A DNA stretch of 64,000 nt from Ianthella basta (lineage: Eukaryota; Porifera; Demospongiae; Verongiida; Ianthellidae), in the NCBI GenBank assembly GCA_964019415.1, contig OZ025873.1:7246234-7310233 (forward strand), written 5' to 3'. Positions 1 through 10,021 of the stretch are shown here, in pieces. The translations under genes were made by a program, and so were the position numbers. The notes under the pieces are model-generated. The model was not told the DNA's origin and made no database searches. It saw only the letters and a program-made list of their open reading frames with translations. Within the stretch, counting starts at the first letter, position 1; each line of letters opens with the position of its first letter.

Positions 1-282
1 GAAAGAGATCTGCTTTAATGGACCAGTACAGCACCTACCCAATTCAGTGCATGCTGTGTTTGTTCTTCCTGCACACATTGGCAATCACTTGTAGCTAAGG
101 CCCAACAAGAGAGACAATGTCAAAGACAAATGCAGACAAGTGTACTTCGTCTTCCCTCAGATTCCAAAGGTACAGTGCATGAAGTTAATCATTAAACTGT
201 TACACTAGTGAGAGTAGCATTATTTCTGGATCATTGTTAACCTGTCGGTGTTGCCCTGTGTATGTACGTAGATGTTTTGCAG
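1..282. other. Non-coding lead-in to a death-domain exon
   Basis: No credible reading frame or repeat is seen. The stretch ends in a splice-acceptor-like AG at 281-282 after a T-rich run, so it is probably intron or upstream DNA of the death-domain exon that follows. Confidence 0.5.
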
Positions 283-617
283 CACAAGCCATCGTTGGAA
301 GAGTTAGTTCAACTAGTCATCACTTCAGTGGCCTATAGATGGGAGGACGTTGCCATGTTCATGGACGTGAGCCCTTCGGTCACAGACAACATCAAAGCCT
401 GTGATAGGAACACCAGCGAGGACCACTGCAAGGAGATGTTGAAGCAGTGGCTGAGGACAACTCCCGACAACGATATGATGGGGAGAATGCCTCGCACCTG
501 GAAGTCTATCTTTCACGCCATTAGCAACAGCAGTGGTTCTGAGGTTGCCAAAGATCTAGAAGGGAAGCTGTTCCCAGATATAACTCCAGAATGTGAGGCT
601 GTATATCCATTGTCATG
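283..617 (+). CDS. Death-domain exon (DD1)
   Basis: This open segment encodes about 110 residues with the hallmarks of a death domain, the six-helix adaptor fold used in apoptosis and innate signalling complexes. The spaced motifs YRWEDVAMFM, CKEMLKQWL, PRTWKSIFHAI and a final helix VAKDLEGKL match the usual helix 1-2, helix 4 and helix 5-6 pattern. The exon is bounded by an acceptor AG at 281-282 and a possible donor ATG|GTAGCA at 617/618; without splicing the frame stops at 621. A second, similar exon lies at 2371-2687, but the phases of the two (2 here, 1 needed there) do not allow a direct join, so the gene model is unresolved. Other exons are missing or outside the window. Fold assignment is by motif recognition. 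Confidence 0.72.
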
Positions 618-667
618 GTAGCATACTTTATGAAATATGAAATGCCCAGCGTTACCCACAGGTCTGC

Positions 668-2120
668 ATGTCCCCCCTGCTCCCCCATCCTGTCCACCCA
701 CCTTTCCCCCACCTGACCCCCCCACCTGTCCCCCTCACCTGTCCCCCCACCTGTCCCCCTCACCTGTCCCCCCACCTGTCCCCCTCACCTGTCCCCCCCA
801 CCTGTCCCCCTCACCTGTTCCCCTCACCTGTTCCCCTCACCTGTCCCCCTCACCTGTCCCCCTCACCTGTTCCCCCCACCTGTTCCCCCCACCTGTCCCC
901 CTCACCTTTCCCCCCTCCTGTCCCCCTCACCTGTTCCCCCTCACCTGTCCCCCCTCCTGTCCCCCCCTCCTGTCCCCCTCACCTGTCCCCCTCACCTGTC
1001 CCCCCTCCTGTCCCCCTCACCTGTTCCCCTCACCTGTCCCCCCTCCTGTCCCCCTCACCTGTCCCCCTCACCTGTCCCCCCTCCTGTCCCCCCCACCTGT
1101 TCCCCTCACCTGTCCCCCCCTCCTGTCCCCCTCACCTGTCCCCCTCACCTGTCCCCCCTCCTGTCCCCCTCACCTGTCCCCCACACCTGTCCCCCACACC
1201 TGTCCCCCCCCCACCTGTCCCCCTCACCTGTCCCCCCACCTGTCCCCCCACCTGTCCCCCTCACCTTTCCCCCCACCTGTCCCCCCACCTGTCCCCCCAC
1301 CTGTCCCTCTCACCTGTCCCCCCACCTGTCCCTCTCACCTGTCCCCCCCCACCTGTCCCCCTCACCTGTTCCCCTCACCTTTCCCCCTCACCTGTCCCCC
1401 TCACCTGTTCCCCCCACCTGTTCCCCCCACCTGTCCCCCTCACCTGTCCCCCCTCCTGTCCCCCTCACCTGTTCCCCCTCACCTGTCCCCCCTCCTGTCC
1501 CCCCCTCCTGTCCCCCCCACCTGTCCCCCTCACCTGTCCCCCTCACCTGTCCCCCTCACCTGTCCCCCCTCCTGTCCCCCTCACCTGTTCCCCCTCACCT
1601 GTCCCCCCTCCTGTCCCCCTCACCTGTCCCCCTCACCTGTCCCCCCTCCTGTCCCCCCCACCTGTTCCCCTCACCTGTCCCCCCCACCTGTCCCCCTCAC
1701 CTGTCCCCCTCACCTGTCCCTCCACCTGTCCCTCTCACCTGTCCCTCCACCTTTCCCCCTCACCTGTCCCCCCACCTGTCCCTCTCACCTGTCCCTCCAC
1801 CTGTCCCCCTCACCTGTCCCCCCACCTGTTCCCCCCACCTGTCCCCCCACCTGTCCCTCTCACCTGTCCCCCTCACCTGTCCCCCCACCTGTTCCCCCCA
1901 CCTGTCCCTCCACCTGTCCCCCTCACCTGTCCCCCCCACCTGTCCCCCCTCCTGTCCCCCTCACCTGTTCCCCTCACCTGTCCCCCCACCTGTCCCCCCA
2001 CCTGTCCCCCTCACCTGTCCCCCCCACCTGTTCCCCCACCTGTCCCTCCACCTGTCCCCCTCACCTGTCCCCCCCACCTGTTCCCCCACCTGTTCTCCCA
2101 CCTGTCACCTACCAGTCCCC
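668..2120. repeat. CACCTG-rich C-tract minisatellite, 1.45 kb
   Basis: About a hundred near-tandem copies of a roughly 11-14 base unit, CACCTGTCCCCC(T/C), fill the region, with CTCCTG and TTCCCC variants and irregular unit length. The plus strand is almost pure C/T/A and the minus strand is G/A-rich with runs of G. Every complete unit contains the E-box CACCTG. The array sits between the two death-domain exons, so it is probably intronic or intergenic. Two overlapping 500-codon frames of Pro/Ser/Cys/Thr repeats are by-products of the repeat, not genes. Confidence 0.95.
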
Positions 2121-2370
2121 TTTACCTGTTTCCTTGTCCCCCCACCTGTCCCCCCATTTGTCCAGAGAACAGTAGCAGTACTTCGTCTACCATATTGTAA
2201 TAGGGATGTGTTGGAATGTGTCTCCCGTGTGGAGCCAACTTGTACACAGCATCAAGCATGTATGCCACAATATTTATCACATCATGTTTTGTAAGCTGCT
2301 TTATTCCAGATTTGTTTTAGAATTATGTATACAAGTGTAAGCTGTTGCGTTGTTATCCTACTTCATACAG

Positions 2371-2687
2371 ATCTTGAGAGGACGCCTAATCTTAAGCTAC
2401 TTCGGAGTCACATCATTCCTCGGGTAACTGCCCAATGGCAAAAGTTTGGTCTCTTTCTTGGCATTGACCAAGCTAAGCTAGACACTCTTGTTAAGCCCAG
2501 CAACCACAACGGTGTCACGGTGTGGTGTGAAGAGATGTTTAAGTTGTGGCTTAAGGGTGAAAGTGATACAGGAGATGAACCTCGCACTTGGGAGTCTGTG
2601 TTAGGGGCTGTTACGGATGCAATAGGTGGAGGGGTTGCCAAGGAGATTGAGAGGAAGCTGAGGGACCCAGATGTGGACATCAATTGA
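2371..2687 (+). CDS. Death-domain exon (DD2)
   Basis: The exon follows a good acceptor (TACTTCATACAG, AG at 2369-2370) and encodes about 105 residues of a second death domain: ITPRV-like helix 1, QWQKFGLFLGI, CEEMFKLWL, PRTWESVLGAV and the closing helix VAKEIERKL. The spacing matches DD1 and the two share PRTW and VAK[DE][LI]E motifs, so they are probably a duplicated exon. The frame ends in TGA at 2685-2687, seven bases before a strong donor-like GTGAGT, so either the domain is C-terminal or the gene is alternatively spliced. Death domains work by homotypic assembly; the partner cannot be told from sequence. The neighbouring caspase exons start 1.3 kb downstream. Confidence 0.75.
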
Positions 2688-3154
2688 CATAATGGTGAGT
2701 AGCTGTTTTAAAGCTATGGAATGTTTCAGGTCCTCTCTTCTTGTTTTTGACAGTCAGTCACAATTTACACTCACATTGATGGACTTGTGAAACTGCACAG
2801 TATCACTGTTGTGCATGTCAGGCCTACATAGTGACAGTATCCTGTTGATAGCTAGCTCTGATCAGTCTTGTGTAGCCAGACTGCCATTTTGTTTGAGGGC
2901 GGAGTCTTAAAAATGGCGGCCTGGTTATGCAAGACTAGTCGTATGGCGTGTGACAGGTTTGGTGTGAAGACACACTTGAGCTGACACCAAGTGACTAATG
3001 GTTCTATTCCTCTCCAGAGGTGTTCTTGTTCTGTGTGAGGTTGTCATCCAAGTTCCGCTGTTCTGTTGTGCAACCTATCAACACTTGTTTTTTATTGTAG
3101 TTTCAATAATTGTCTGTTTTTGTACCCATACATGCAAATCCAACTGGAAGTGGT

Positions 3155-3190
3155 GCACGCACACGCACACACACACACACACACACACGC
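3155..3190. repeat. (CA)n microsatellite
   Basis: A short run of CA dinucleotides with two CG interruptions. The surrounding DNA to 4014 is rich in TACATG/CACACA words and has no gene that I can support. Confidence 0.9.
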
Positions 3191-4014
3191 ATACAAGTGA
3201 AATGTGTTTTTTCCCAACTCCTGTATATATCCCCATAACCATCCAACCATTTATAATTGTATTGAATTGTGTTGCAACAGACACTAAACATCATGAAAAG
3301 ATGAACATGAAGGACGGTGTTAGGGTGGAACTATAGCCAGGTACACACTACACACATAAGCATGGTATCTGGCATTGCTGATGACTAATGCTGTGTAGGA
3401 CTATGAAGATAGACTAAGGAGTACACAGCAGCCTGCAGTGTGTGTCAGCAGAAGAAATGTTGAGACAAGCAGACGATCTCAGCAGGGATGGCTTAGTCAG
3501 CTCAGCATCTGGGACCTAGCTCTTCTCAGCAGCACCTGTTTTAACTGTTTATTTATACACATACACTTCATTACAGAAGTGAACATGAAATAGTCTACTT
3601 AATAGGTACATACCTGTATGTGTATGTATACAAACACATATGACATTGTACATGTACACACAGCTACATAGTACCCAGTCCCCTCAAGAGCCTGCAGATT
3701 GCACAGCAGTCTAAATCTGGCACACACTCACACGTGCACACAATATGTGCATGCCACCCACACGTACACCCATGCTATGTACACATGCATATACGTACAC
3801 GTGCATGCACAGACACACACACACTGCATAGCTCATACTAGTACTCACATACAATTTGCAACTGTATCTAGTCACAGGCCAGCACTGCACCGATCGATGC
3901 AATGACTGTGCATGCCATGTCCATGCTAGCTATAGCCCGTGCACACACACGTACCATGCACGTGATTCTCATCCTACATGTATATAGTAAGTTGGGTTCT
4001 TTCCCCACTGACAG

Positions 4015-4900
4015 ACCACGCCCATGAGCTCGCACACTGGACCATGAGCGAGTTTCAGTTTGTTGGGTCTGTGTTCATCGCAGCGAACAGCTACAGGACT
4101 AGACTTGCCTCCAGCCAAGGATTAGAAGTTCTACTTCGAGTTGACGAGGCCGTCGGCGACTTTGTGAGTACGTTCTACTCGCTCAGATTCAAGGTGACCA
4201 CTTGGTGGGACCTTACTGCCGACCAGTTTAGAGAGAAGCTCAAGGAGTTCATTGCCGAGTTCAAGAGTGGTGGACGGACGTCGGGAAAGTATGCTGTGTT
4301 TGTCTTTGTCGGTCACGGCGGAGATGGAGATGTCCTTTACATGGAGGATGGGAGGACTGTTACGACGGAGGAAGTTGTGAAGAGCTTCGCTGCTGAACTC
4401 CCTAAGACAGTCCTGAAGATGTTCTTTATCGATGCTTGTCGCAAGGCTGAAGAGAAAAGCATCGCACTCCCGTACTGCCCCGCCGAAGCGCTCTGCCTAC
4501 TGGCAAGATCAACTACCATATCAAAAGGCATGGACCAAAGACAATTATGGTAATTTCTTTGTTGCACGTTGTTACATAATAGTAACTCTATAGTCATTAC
4601 TCCTACACTGTTGCAATCAAAGTGATACTGTATTCCATATACCTGCATAGTATTTGGTATCTAAAGCTGCCACCACATGCCCAGTTTGCCACTTCTATAG
4701 GCGTGTGGTCAAAGGCTCTAAGTAAAGAGCTGTTATCCAGTGCTACTGTCCAGGGAGGGCTGACTGCAGTGCGCAACACTTTGAAGAGGGAATCCGATCT
4801 CCCTGTGGAACAATTTCCACAATACATCAGCAACGGCTTTCCAGAGGTGGCATGGGCAGCTGATGTGGAGTATGAGGGGGGATTTCTTGGGAAGGCTTAA
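4015..4900 (+). CDS. Caspase-like cysteine protease, p20 and p10 parts
   Basis: Exon 4015-4549 begins after a pyrimidine-rich acceptor. It encodes a caspase large-subunit fold: FVGSVFIAANSYR (first strand), KYAVFVFVGHGGDGDVLY with the catalytic His, and LKMFFIDACRKAE with the catalytic Cys. A 101-base intron 4550-4650 (GTAATT...ATAG) is phase-compatible. The second exon, to the TAA at 4900, has a p10-like segment (GVWSKALSKELLSS, then LTAVRNTLKRE). Caspases cleave after Asp to drive apoptosis or inflammation. The active-site context is unusual: DACRK instead of QACRG. No cleavage linker is obvious between the subunits. The N-terminal part is missing, since exon 1 here needs an upstream phase-1 exon. 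The death domains just upstream could be its prodomain, but the simplest splices do not keep frame, so that fusion is unproven. Confidence 0.8.
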
Positions 4901-4963
4901 TAGAACAAGTGAAAGCGTTCTACCAGACCAGATCCGTCTGAACCCTCCAGCAGCAAAAGGTAC

Positions 4964-5073
4964 ATCTTCTTGACTGCCACTGTTCTTCCATTCCATTTGC
5001 ATTCATACACAGCACCGTAGGCTCCTCTACCAATTTCCCTCCCCTTGTTCAGGGACTTGGCCAACGCAGCCAT
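4964..5073 (-). CDS. Protein-kinase N-lobe first exon (orphan)
   Basis: Reading leftwards from an ATG at 5073, 36 codons encode a kinase start: REIGRGAYGAVYE is the glycine-rich loop and VAVKK carries the ATP-contacting lysine. The segment ends at a donor-like AT|GTACCT at 4963/4964. The next kinase exons would lie to the left, but that DNA is occupied by the caspase gene on the opposite strand and no C-lobe is seen. It is therefore an orphan exon or the start of a rearranged gene. Two decayed copies of the same exon are at 6086-6213 and 16905-17251. Tyrosine-kinase-like or LRRK/RIPK-like membership cannot be decided from the N-lobe alone. Confidence 0.7.
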
Positions 5074-5142
5074 TTTTACATGCGTGGGCGTTTTGTATAC
5101 GTCATAATGCGTACGTATGAATAATTTTGCATAATAATAATT

Positions 5143-5227
5143 AGTCTCGTTCCCAGCCCGCCATTTCCGCTAACAAAATCTTCCGCGGCCATTTTGTTAG
5201 CGGAAGTGGTGGGCTGGGAACGAGACT
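5143..5227. repeat. 85-bp foldback element
   Basis: Two arms of about 38 bases starting AGTCTCGTTCCCAGCCC are inverted copies around a short GC-rich centre. AATAATAATT flanks both sides and could be a target duplication. Single arms of the same sequence (GGAAGTGGGCTGG..ACGAGACTAG) occur at 41619-41643 and 42628-42650, so it is a dispersed miniature inverted-repeat family. Confidence 0.85.
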
Positions 5228-6085
5228 AAATAATAATTATTATGAGTAATGGTCTGAAATGATGATCTGAAAGTAAATTGAACAGTTAATTATTGAACTA
5301 TTTAGCACAGCATGATGTGAACTAACTATTTCCTGCGTAGAACTGTTAGAAAGTAATTCCAGCGACCTCCAGCATTGGAGATAAAGCTGTGTATGACTGA
5401 TTGATTGATTGATTGAATGGTCTGGAAACTCCTGCTGTAAACATATAGGGTGACCTCCCACATGGGAGAAACCCCTCATGTGCATTGACTGATTGATGAA
5501 TCTGTATGATGATGCTCACATGCACTTCTGCAGACACAATATCCCATCCATGTGGCCTCTGTGTATTTTAAGCATGATCATGAACATAAACGGCCCAGCT
5601 AGTGCTACTGAAGCATATATTGGCCACCAGCTGCAGCCCTGGAGCTTTCACATGGACCTGTTTAACCCAGGTCAAATCCCGGGTTAGTCAACTCAGTTTG
5701 ACCTGGTTTTCTGTCCACGTGTAAAGGGTGCTAGCTAGCTAATAGTACAAACTGATCTATCCCCACAGTCACAGCTGTGATGGTGAGTTGCTGTCAAAAG
5801 GCATAGTAACTCGGCGGTGAGTTGCATAGTTGAGGCTGTAGTATACACATGGAGATCTGTCATTTGCGGAATAGCTTGGCCAGCATACCACTGTATAAGT
5901 TTTGGTCTAACCTTTCCATGACGACTAGGGTACCTTCCTCTGTCTACTTATAAACTTCAAGGATCTGCACAGTATGGGAATGGTGAAACTGCTTTAAAAT
6001 TAGGAGAAAGGCAGACTGTGAAAAGCGTTCAGGCTCGGTCGCTGGTTCAGATCCTATAGCACCCAGCAGTTGATCATGCAGGTGT
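5228..6085. other. Gene-free DNA
   Basis: No supportable gene. There are short TGATTGATTGA runs near 5398-5415 and 5489-5495, and TAGCTAGC-rich words. Short frames here look like chance. Confidence 0.5.
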
Positions 6086-6213
6086 CTTCATGACTGCCAC
6101 TATATTCTTCCATCCAATATGCATGAGTACACTGCACTGTAGGACCGTCCACCTATTTGCAGGCCTGTCTCCAGGAGCCTCCACAGTGACCTAGAAAGCA
6201 CAGCCAATTTTCT
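6086..6213 (-). pseudogene. Decayed kinase N-lobe exon (copy 2)
   Basis: The minus strand aligns base for base with much of the 4964-5073 exon (same TGACTGCCACT, TTCTTCCAT and GCATGAGTACAC words) but reads QIGGRSYSAVYSCILDG followed by a stop. The invariant loop glycines and the VAVK lysine context are damaged. Its right-hand flank at 6600-6850 is duplicated beside the third kinase copy at 17330-17640, so the exon moved as part of a segmental duplication. Confidence 0.65.
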
Positions 6214-6599
6214 TACATGCATTTTGAACTATTGTGGACTCTGCACACATGCTCATTCTTCATGGGCAATGTGATTATTATAAATAATTGATTGATTGAT
6301 TGCACGGGCGTTTCACTACTCACATGCCAGGTTCAGTTTGACGTGCAGGATCAACTGCATTGCATGGTTTGGCATTCTACATATGTACTATATTATATTA
6401 CTTCAGCTAGCATACAAAGTGATATATTAGTAATCATAATTCCATGCGTGCATACGCACCTGCATGACCAGCACTGTGCCAGTACCAGTACTGGTATATA
6501 ACATATATAACCCATAAACTGGTGGGCTATGGTCTGGTTTGCTGTATACATTGGTGTACAAGATTTGCTATATATGGAGCTAGCTAACCATGGCCAGCT

Positions 6600-6980
6600 A
6601 TACACTAGAAACCACTGAATTAAGGTATTATAGCATAAGTATAACAATATAACAACCAACACTTCTAATAGTGAGTGAACTGACTAGACTGTTTTCTTGT
6701 CTGATTATGTGTCTCTCTGTCCCCGAGTGCTCTGGTCACCCAAAGGAGGGATCTGACTACCTCTGCCATATCCCACTGAGCAGGGCTCTGTTAGCACGAT
6801 CGAGTTGGATGAGGGGAGGAGTGGGCTGCTACCACGGTAACCAACCAATCCCTGCTGATGGCCCTGAGAACCTCTTAGTACAGGCTTGAGCACTCCATAG
6901 GTGTCTTGCACAGGAGTCACATTAGTGTTCACTTCTGCCAGAGGAGTGCACTGGAGATATTGAGGGGTTGCTGTTTTCAA
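6600..6980 (-). repeat. Segmental duplicate A (pair with 17330-17640)
   Basis: 6600-6850 and 17330-17640 share long stretches: CACTGAATTAAGGT, TGTCTCTCT..TCTGTCCCC, GGTCACCCAAAGGA and GGGCTGCT.CCA.GGTAAC. Each lies upstream, in the minus-strand sense, of a decayed kinase exon. The minus strand of 6705-6980 holds an open frame rich in Pro/Ser/Gln with YRGSSPLLP; the second copy retains YHGSSPLFP in a broken frame. It may be an upstream exon of the kinase family; its function is unknown. Confidence 0.6.
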
Positions 6981-7259
6981 GCTCCCTATAGACTCATTTT
7001 GAGAGGCAGAGCAGTAGATGCAGTCTTCTCCCTTGCTCCTGTGACGTTTGACAGAGGAGAACTGTGAGTCTGATGGACTGGGAGTGTTACCGACGATGCT
7101 ACAATGGTCAGTGGCACGTTGATGGGGGAAGGGCTGATGACCTCATCAGGTATGGAGTGGTGGCAGGTTTGGATGACTACATGTGTTAGTTGAGCAGTGT
7201 CAAGGTGTACCAGTGGCTACGCCATGAAGAGGTATAGCCTGATGAGGCTGGATGCCCCC

Positions 7260-7787
7260 TCTGCAGGAGACTCTGGAGGCTCAATCTGTATGTGCCTTTG
7301 TGCACAACATAACACCATAGTTCCCTTCATCAACATGCCTGCCTATATATCTTTGGTGACATACCATTTGCAAGCTCAGCCATATATAATTCTCATAATT
7401 TAACTAGTCAGGCTCACTAGACCATGCCAGTAAGCACAATTAAGTTCAAGATGACAGAGGCCTAGGGCTGCTGGAGAACTTGTGATTGAGAGTTTATAGC
7501 TATAGGGCATATGCATGATGTAGTTGGACTGTAATCCATTAAACCAGCCTGTCTTCGTTGCAGTCAGAATAGTCTCATCCTCTTTGCCTTCAAATTCATT
7601 CTGCATTGCTTGCAGCTTCTGCGCTGCATATAAATCTGCATTGTCACAGTTGCATGGAAAAAGTGCTATAGCATGCACTGTTGAAGAATTATATTGTGTC
7701 GCTCAATAAAGACATTGTGGCAAATTAATACAGCATAATAGGAAATTGGACACTGAATAACTGATACAACTGTACATACTGTTACAA
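7260..7787. other. Gene-free DNA
   Basis: Only overlapping short frames on both strands; no homology, repeat or splice structure that I can support. Confidence 0.4.
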
Positions 7788-8603
7788 CAAGTATTTCGAG
7801 TTAAAAACTCGTGGGGCACCGGGGCGCCCCTAAACTCGAACTACTTGCTAGCAACTTCCTTGCGTATGTTCAATAGTTCAGATAGTAGGGTATGCAGCAT
7901 TGCTGCTGGTGTGAAAGATACATCATGATGCCATAGACTGGGGTTGCAAGAGTTTCAAGTCTCCAGACCAGGAAATCATCCAGTGAAAGCACCTCTACCA
8001 AACTGTCAAAATGCTTTGCTGATGCTTTTTGATCTACATAACATTCTGAATGAGTATGTACATGTTCCTTTGTGCCTGGAGGAGGAGCGTGCTGGGTAAA
8101 AAGGCTACCCTAACTGGTAATGCCATTATTCGATATGTCTCACATTGGCCAACGGGTCGTTCGACCTCTGTTGTATTTGGGGCTGTACCTCGCAGAAGAA
8201 AAGTTAGATAAGCTTTCTAATACAATAATATTACTTAAACATGTTCTAGAAAGACTTTGCGTTCCTTAGGTACACGGCGAAGTGCGAAGAAAGATGATTA
8301 TGAGCCTAGCAAACGGAGAGCGTCGAGCGCGGCCATTTTACAATGTCCGTCAGTGATAATTGGAGCCGTATCTCGCAGAAGAGTCATTCGTTAGGCTTTT
8401 TACGAGTATCACTCTATGAACACATCTTCCTGAACACATTTCGTTCGATTGAGAGACGGCGAAACGACATTAGAGATGATTTTAAGCTTTGTAAAGATTG
8501 ACGTGAGTGCCGCCATTTGCAAAATGACAGAAATATATATACGAACATGAAGCCATACGAATACCTAAATCTGAAAACAATATAGGGGCGCCTTCGGCGC
8601 CCC
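7788..8603 (+). mobile_element. Helentron-like non-autonomous element, copy 1
   Basis: This is a full copy of the most frequent dispersed repeat in the window. The left end forms a hairpin (CAAGTATTTCGAGTT pairing with AACTCGAACTACTTG around a GGGGC..GCCCC core). The body contains two diverged tandem units of about 181 bases, both starting with CTGTA/CCGTA.CTCGCAG (at 8180 and 8361). An AT microsatellite follows. The right end is a perfect 8-bp hairpin GGGGCGCC-TTC-GGCGCCCC at 8585-8603, followed by A's. There is no coding capacity. A terminal 3-prime hairpin, a left inverted repeat, internal tandem units and a microsatellite match the architecture known for Helentron/DINE-type elements; the class call is inference. 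Confidence 0.75.
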
Positions 8604-8746
8604 AAAAAATATTATGCACACAGTTAATTGTATGTGTCATACACAGGTTTACGCATGTTCTCAGTCTGCAATCTGACTGCATGTGTCTGAAAGTCAGATT
8701 CTTTGCACAAAATTATTATATTATATTATTTTATATATTATATTAT

Positions 8747-8784
8747 ATTGTTTTCAAATTGACGTTTTCATATGGCTTCATGTT

Positions 8785-8822
<38 letters not shown>
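8747..8822 (-). repeat. Inverted fragment of the Helentron-like repeat with (TA)n
   Basis: GTTTTCA...CATATGGCTTCATGTTACG followed by an uninterrupted TA run is the reverse complement of the right-hand part of the element that ends at 8603. It lies 140 bp away in opposite orientation. Confidence 0.75.
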
Positions 8823-8824
<2 letters not shown>

Positions 8825-8904
8825 CGCCAACCTACGGTTGTACGTCAATGCTTACATTTATATTGAATGTATTGAGCGAAGTATTGGGTATAGGGAATTT
8901 ATAT

Positions 8905-9168
8905 TGTCGGCCATTTTATTCGGCCGGAAGTGGACCGTGTGCGAGGCCAAGGGACTTTGAAAAACGGCTTCTAAGCGACGTCTTAGCGAACTTTGGACGT
9001 TTTCTTCCGCCTCTGATCCTGGAACAGACTCTTACAGCACTTCTGGCCGACGGGCAAAGACACAGCTTCGAGACAGCGCCCAACAGGTCATCGACTTCGC
9101 CCCGCGCCTTCTTGGATAATGGGCGCGCCCGCTTCAGAGGACTTCACTCCGCCGCCTGGAACACATGA
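8905..9168 (+). CDS. Unrecognised CpG-rich open reading frame
   Basis: The frame is open to a TGA after 9168, and its right half is CpG-rich unlike its surroundings. It encodes about 80 residues including FEKRLLSDVLANFGRFLPP and LILEQTLTALLADG, which look like amphipathic helices, then a Ser/Arg-rich tail. I do not recognise a domain. It could be a first exon near a CpG island promoter, or chance. The adjacent GT array has no coding sense. Confidence 0.22.
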   Translation, partial: CRPFYSAGSGPCARPRDFEKRLLSDVLANFGRFLPPLILEQTLTALLADGQRHSFETAPNRSSTSPRAFLDNGRARFRGLHSAAWNT

Positions 9169-9468
9169 CAGGAGCAACGTAGAAACTGGTGAACGCCGTG
9201 ATATGTAGACGCTAACATTCTTCGACCGTTTTTAGCGTTGAAAAGCTTAACTCGCACGGTTGCCCTTCTGAATGCTCTTCAAAACCTGGCCCACGCGTAC
9301 TGCGCTGTAGCAAACGTACGTAGCTTTTGCCATCACAGACCACTAGCTACTCTGGCGACTGTGGGTTCCTTGGTACATTATGTTTCTGTAATTACTGTAA
9401 ATGCATGTGATATAAGCAGTCATGTGTCTGTCTGCTGGAGATTTCTCTGTGCATGTGTGTGTGCGTGC

Positions 9469-9472
<4 letters not shown>

Positions 9473-9536
<64 letters not shown>

Positions 9537-9608
9537 TGATAGTGGTGTGTGTGTGTCTCATGTGTCTGGTGATAGTGGTGTGTGTGTGTGTGTCATGTGT
9601 CTGGTGAT

Positions 9609-9689
<81 letters not shown>

Positions 9690-9812
9690 TGATAGTGGTG
9701 TGTGTGTGTGTGTCTCATGTGTCTGGTGATAGTGGTGCGTGTGTGTGTGCGTGCGTGCGTGTGTGTGTGTGCGTGTGTGTGTGTGTCTCATGTGTCTGGT
9801 GATAGTGGTGTG

Positions 9813-9887
<75 letters not shown>

Positions 9888-9892
9888 AGGTT
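9473..9892. repeat. Compound (GT)n array with higher-order units
   Basis: Pure GT runs are broken about five times by a 26-base spacer of the type CTCATGTGTCTGGTGATAGTG, starting near 9557, 9593, 9714 and 9787. GT blocks and spacer have thus been amplified together. No real protein frame; the long Cys-Val frames are artefacts. Confidence 0.95.
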
Positions 9893-9958
9893 ACTGAGGT
9901 ATTAAGAAACGATGTCATGTTTACCTATTGTGAGTGACAGAGCAGTGACCGAAGGGAG

Positions 9959-10015
9959 CAAGTAGTTCGAGTTGGGGCGGCAGCCCCACGAGTTTTTTTT
10001 AACTCGAAATACTTG
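9959..10015 (-). repeat. Solo left-end hairpin of the Helentron-like repeat
   Basis: On the minus strand the 57 bases read CAAGTATTTCGAGTT...ACTCGTGGGGC, a GC core, then CAACTCGAACTACTTG. This is the complete left-end hairpin module of the 7788-type element with no element body. It lies directly against the 5-prime end of a truncated LINE at about 10022. Confidence 0.85.
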
Positions 10016-10021
10016 TTTTTC

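Noticed and set aside
637..2200. Two 510-residue Pro/Ser/Cys-rich frames on the plus strand
   Set aside because: They are translations of the C-rich minisatellite in two frames at once; unit length is not a multiple of three and there is no start or splice context.
283..4900. Single gene DD1-DD2-caspase
   Set aside because: The simplest splice sites give incompatible phases between the three parts and DD2 ends in a stop before its donor; kept as separate features.
6024..6060. tRNA or SINE B-box (GGTTCAGATCC)
   Set aside because: No A-box at the right distance and no cloverleaf; the stretch aligns with the flank of the kinase exon instead.
8585..8603. Rho-independent terminator (GC hairpin followed by A's or T's)
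   Set aside because: The hairpin is the end of a dispersed eukaryotic repeat present in several copies, not a bacterial terminator.
9343..9918. Cys-Val and His-Thr repeat frames across the GT array (also 35448-35934 and 3078-3336)
   Set aside because: Dinucleotide repeats stay open in several frames on both strands by composition alone.
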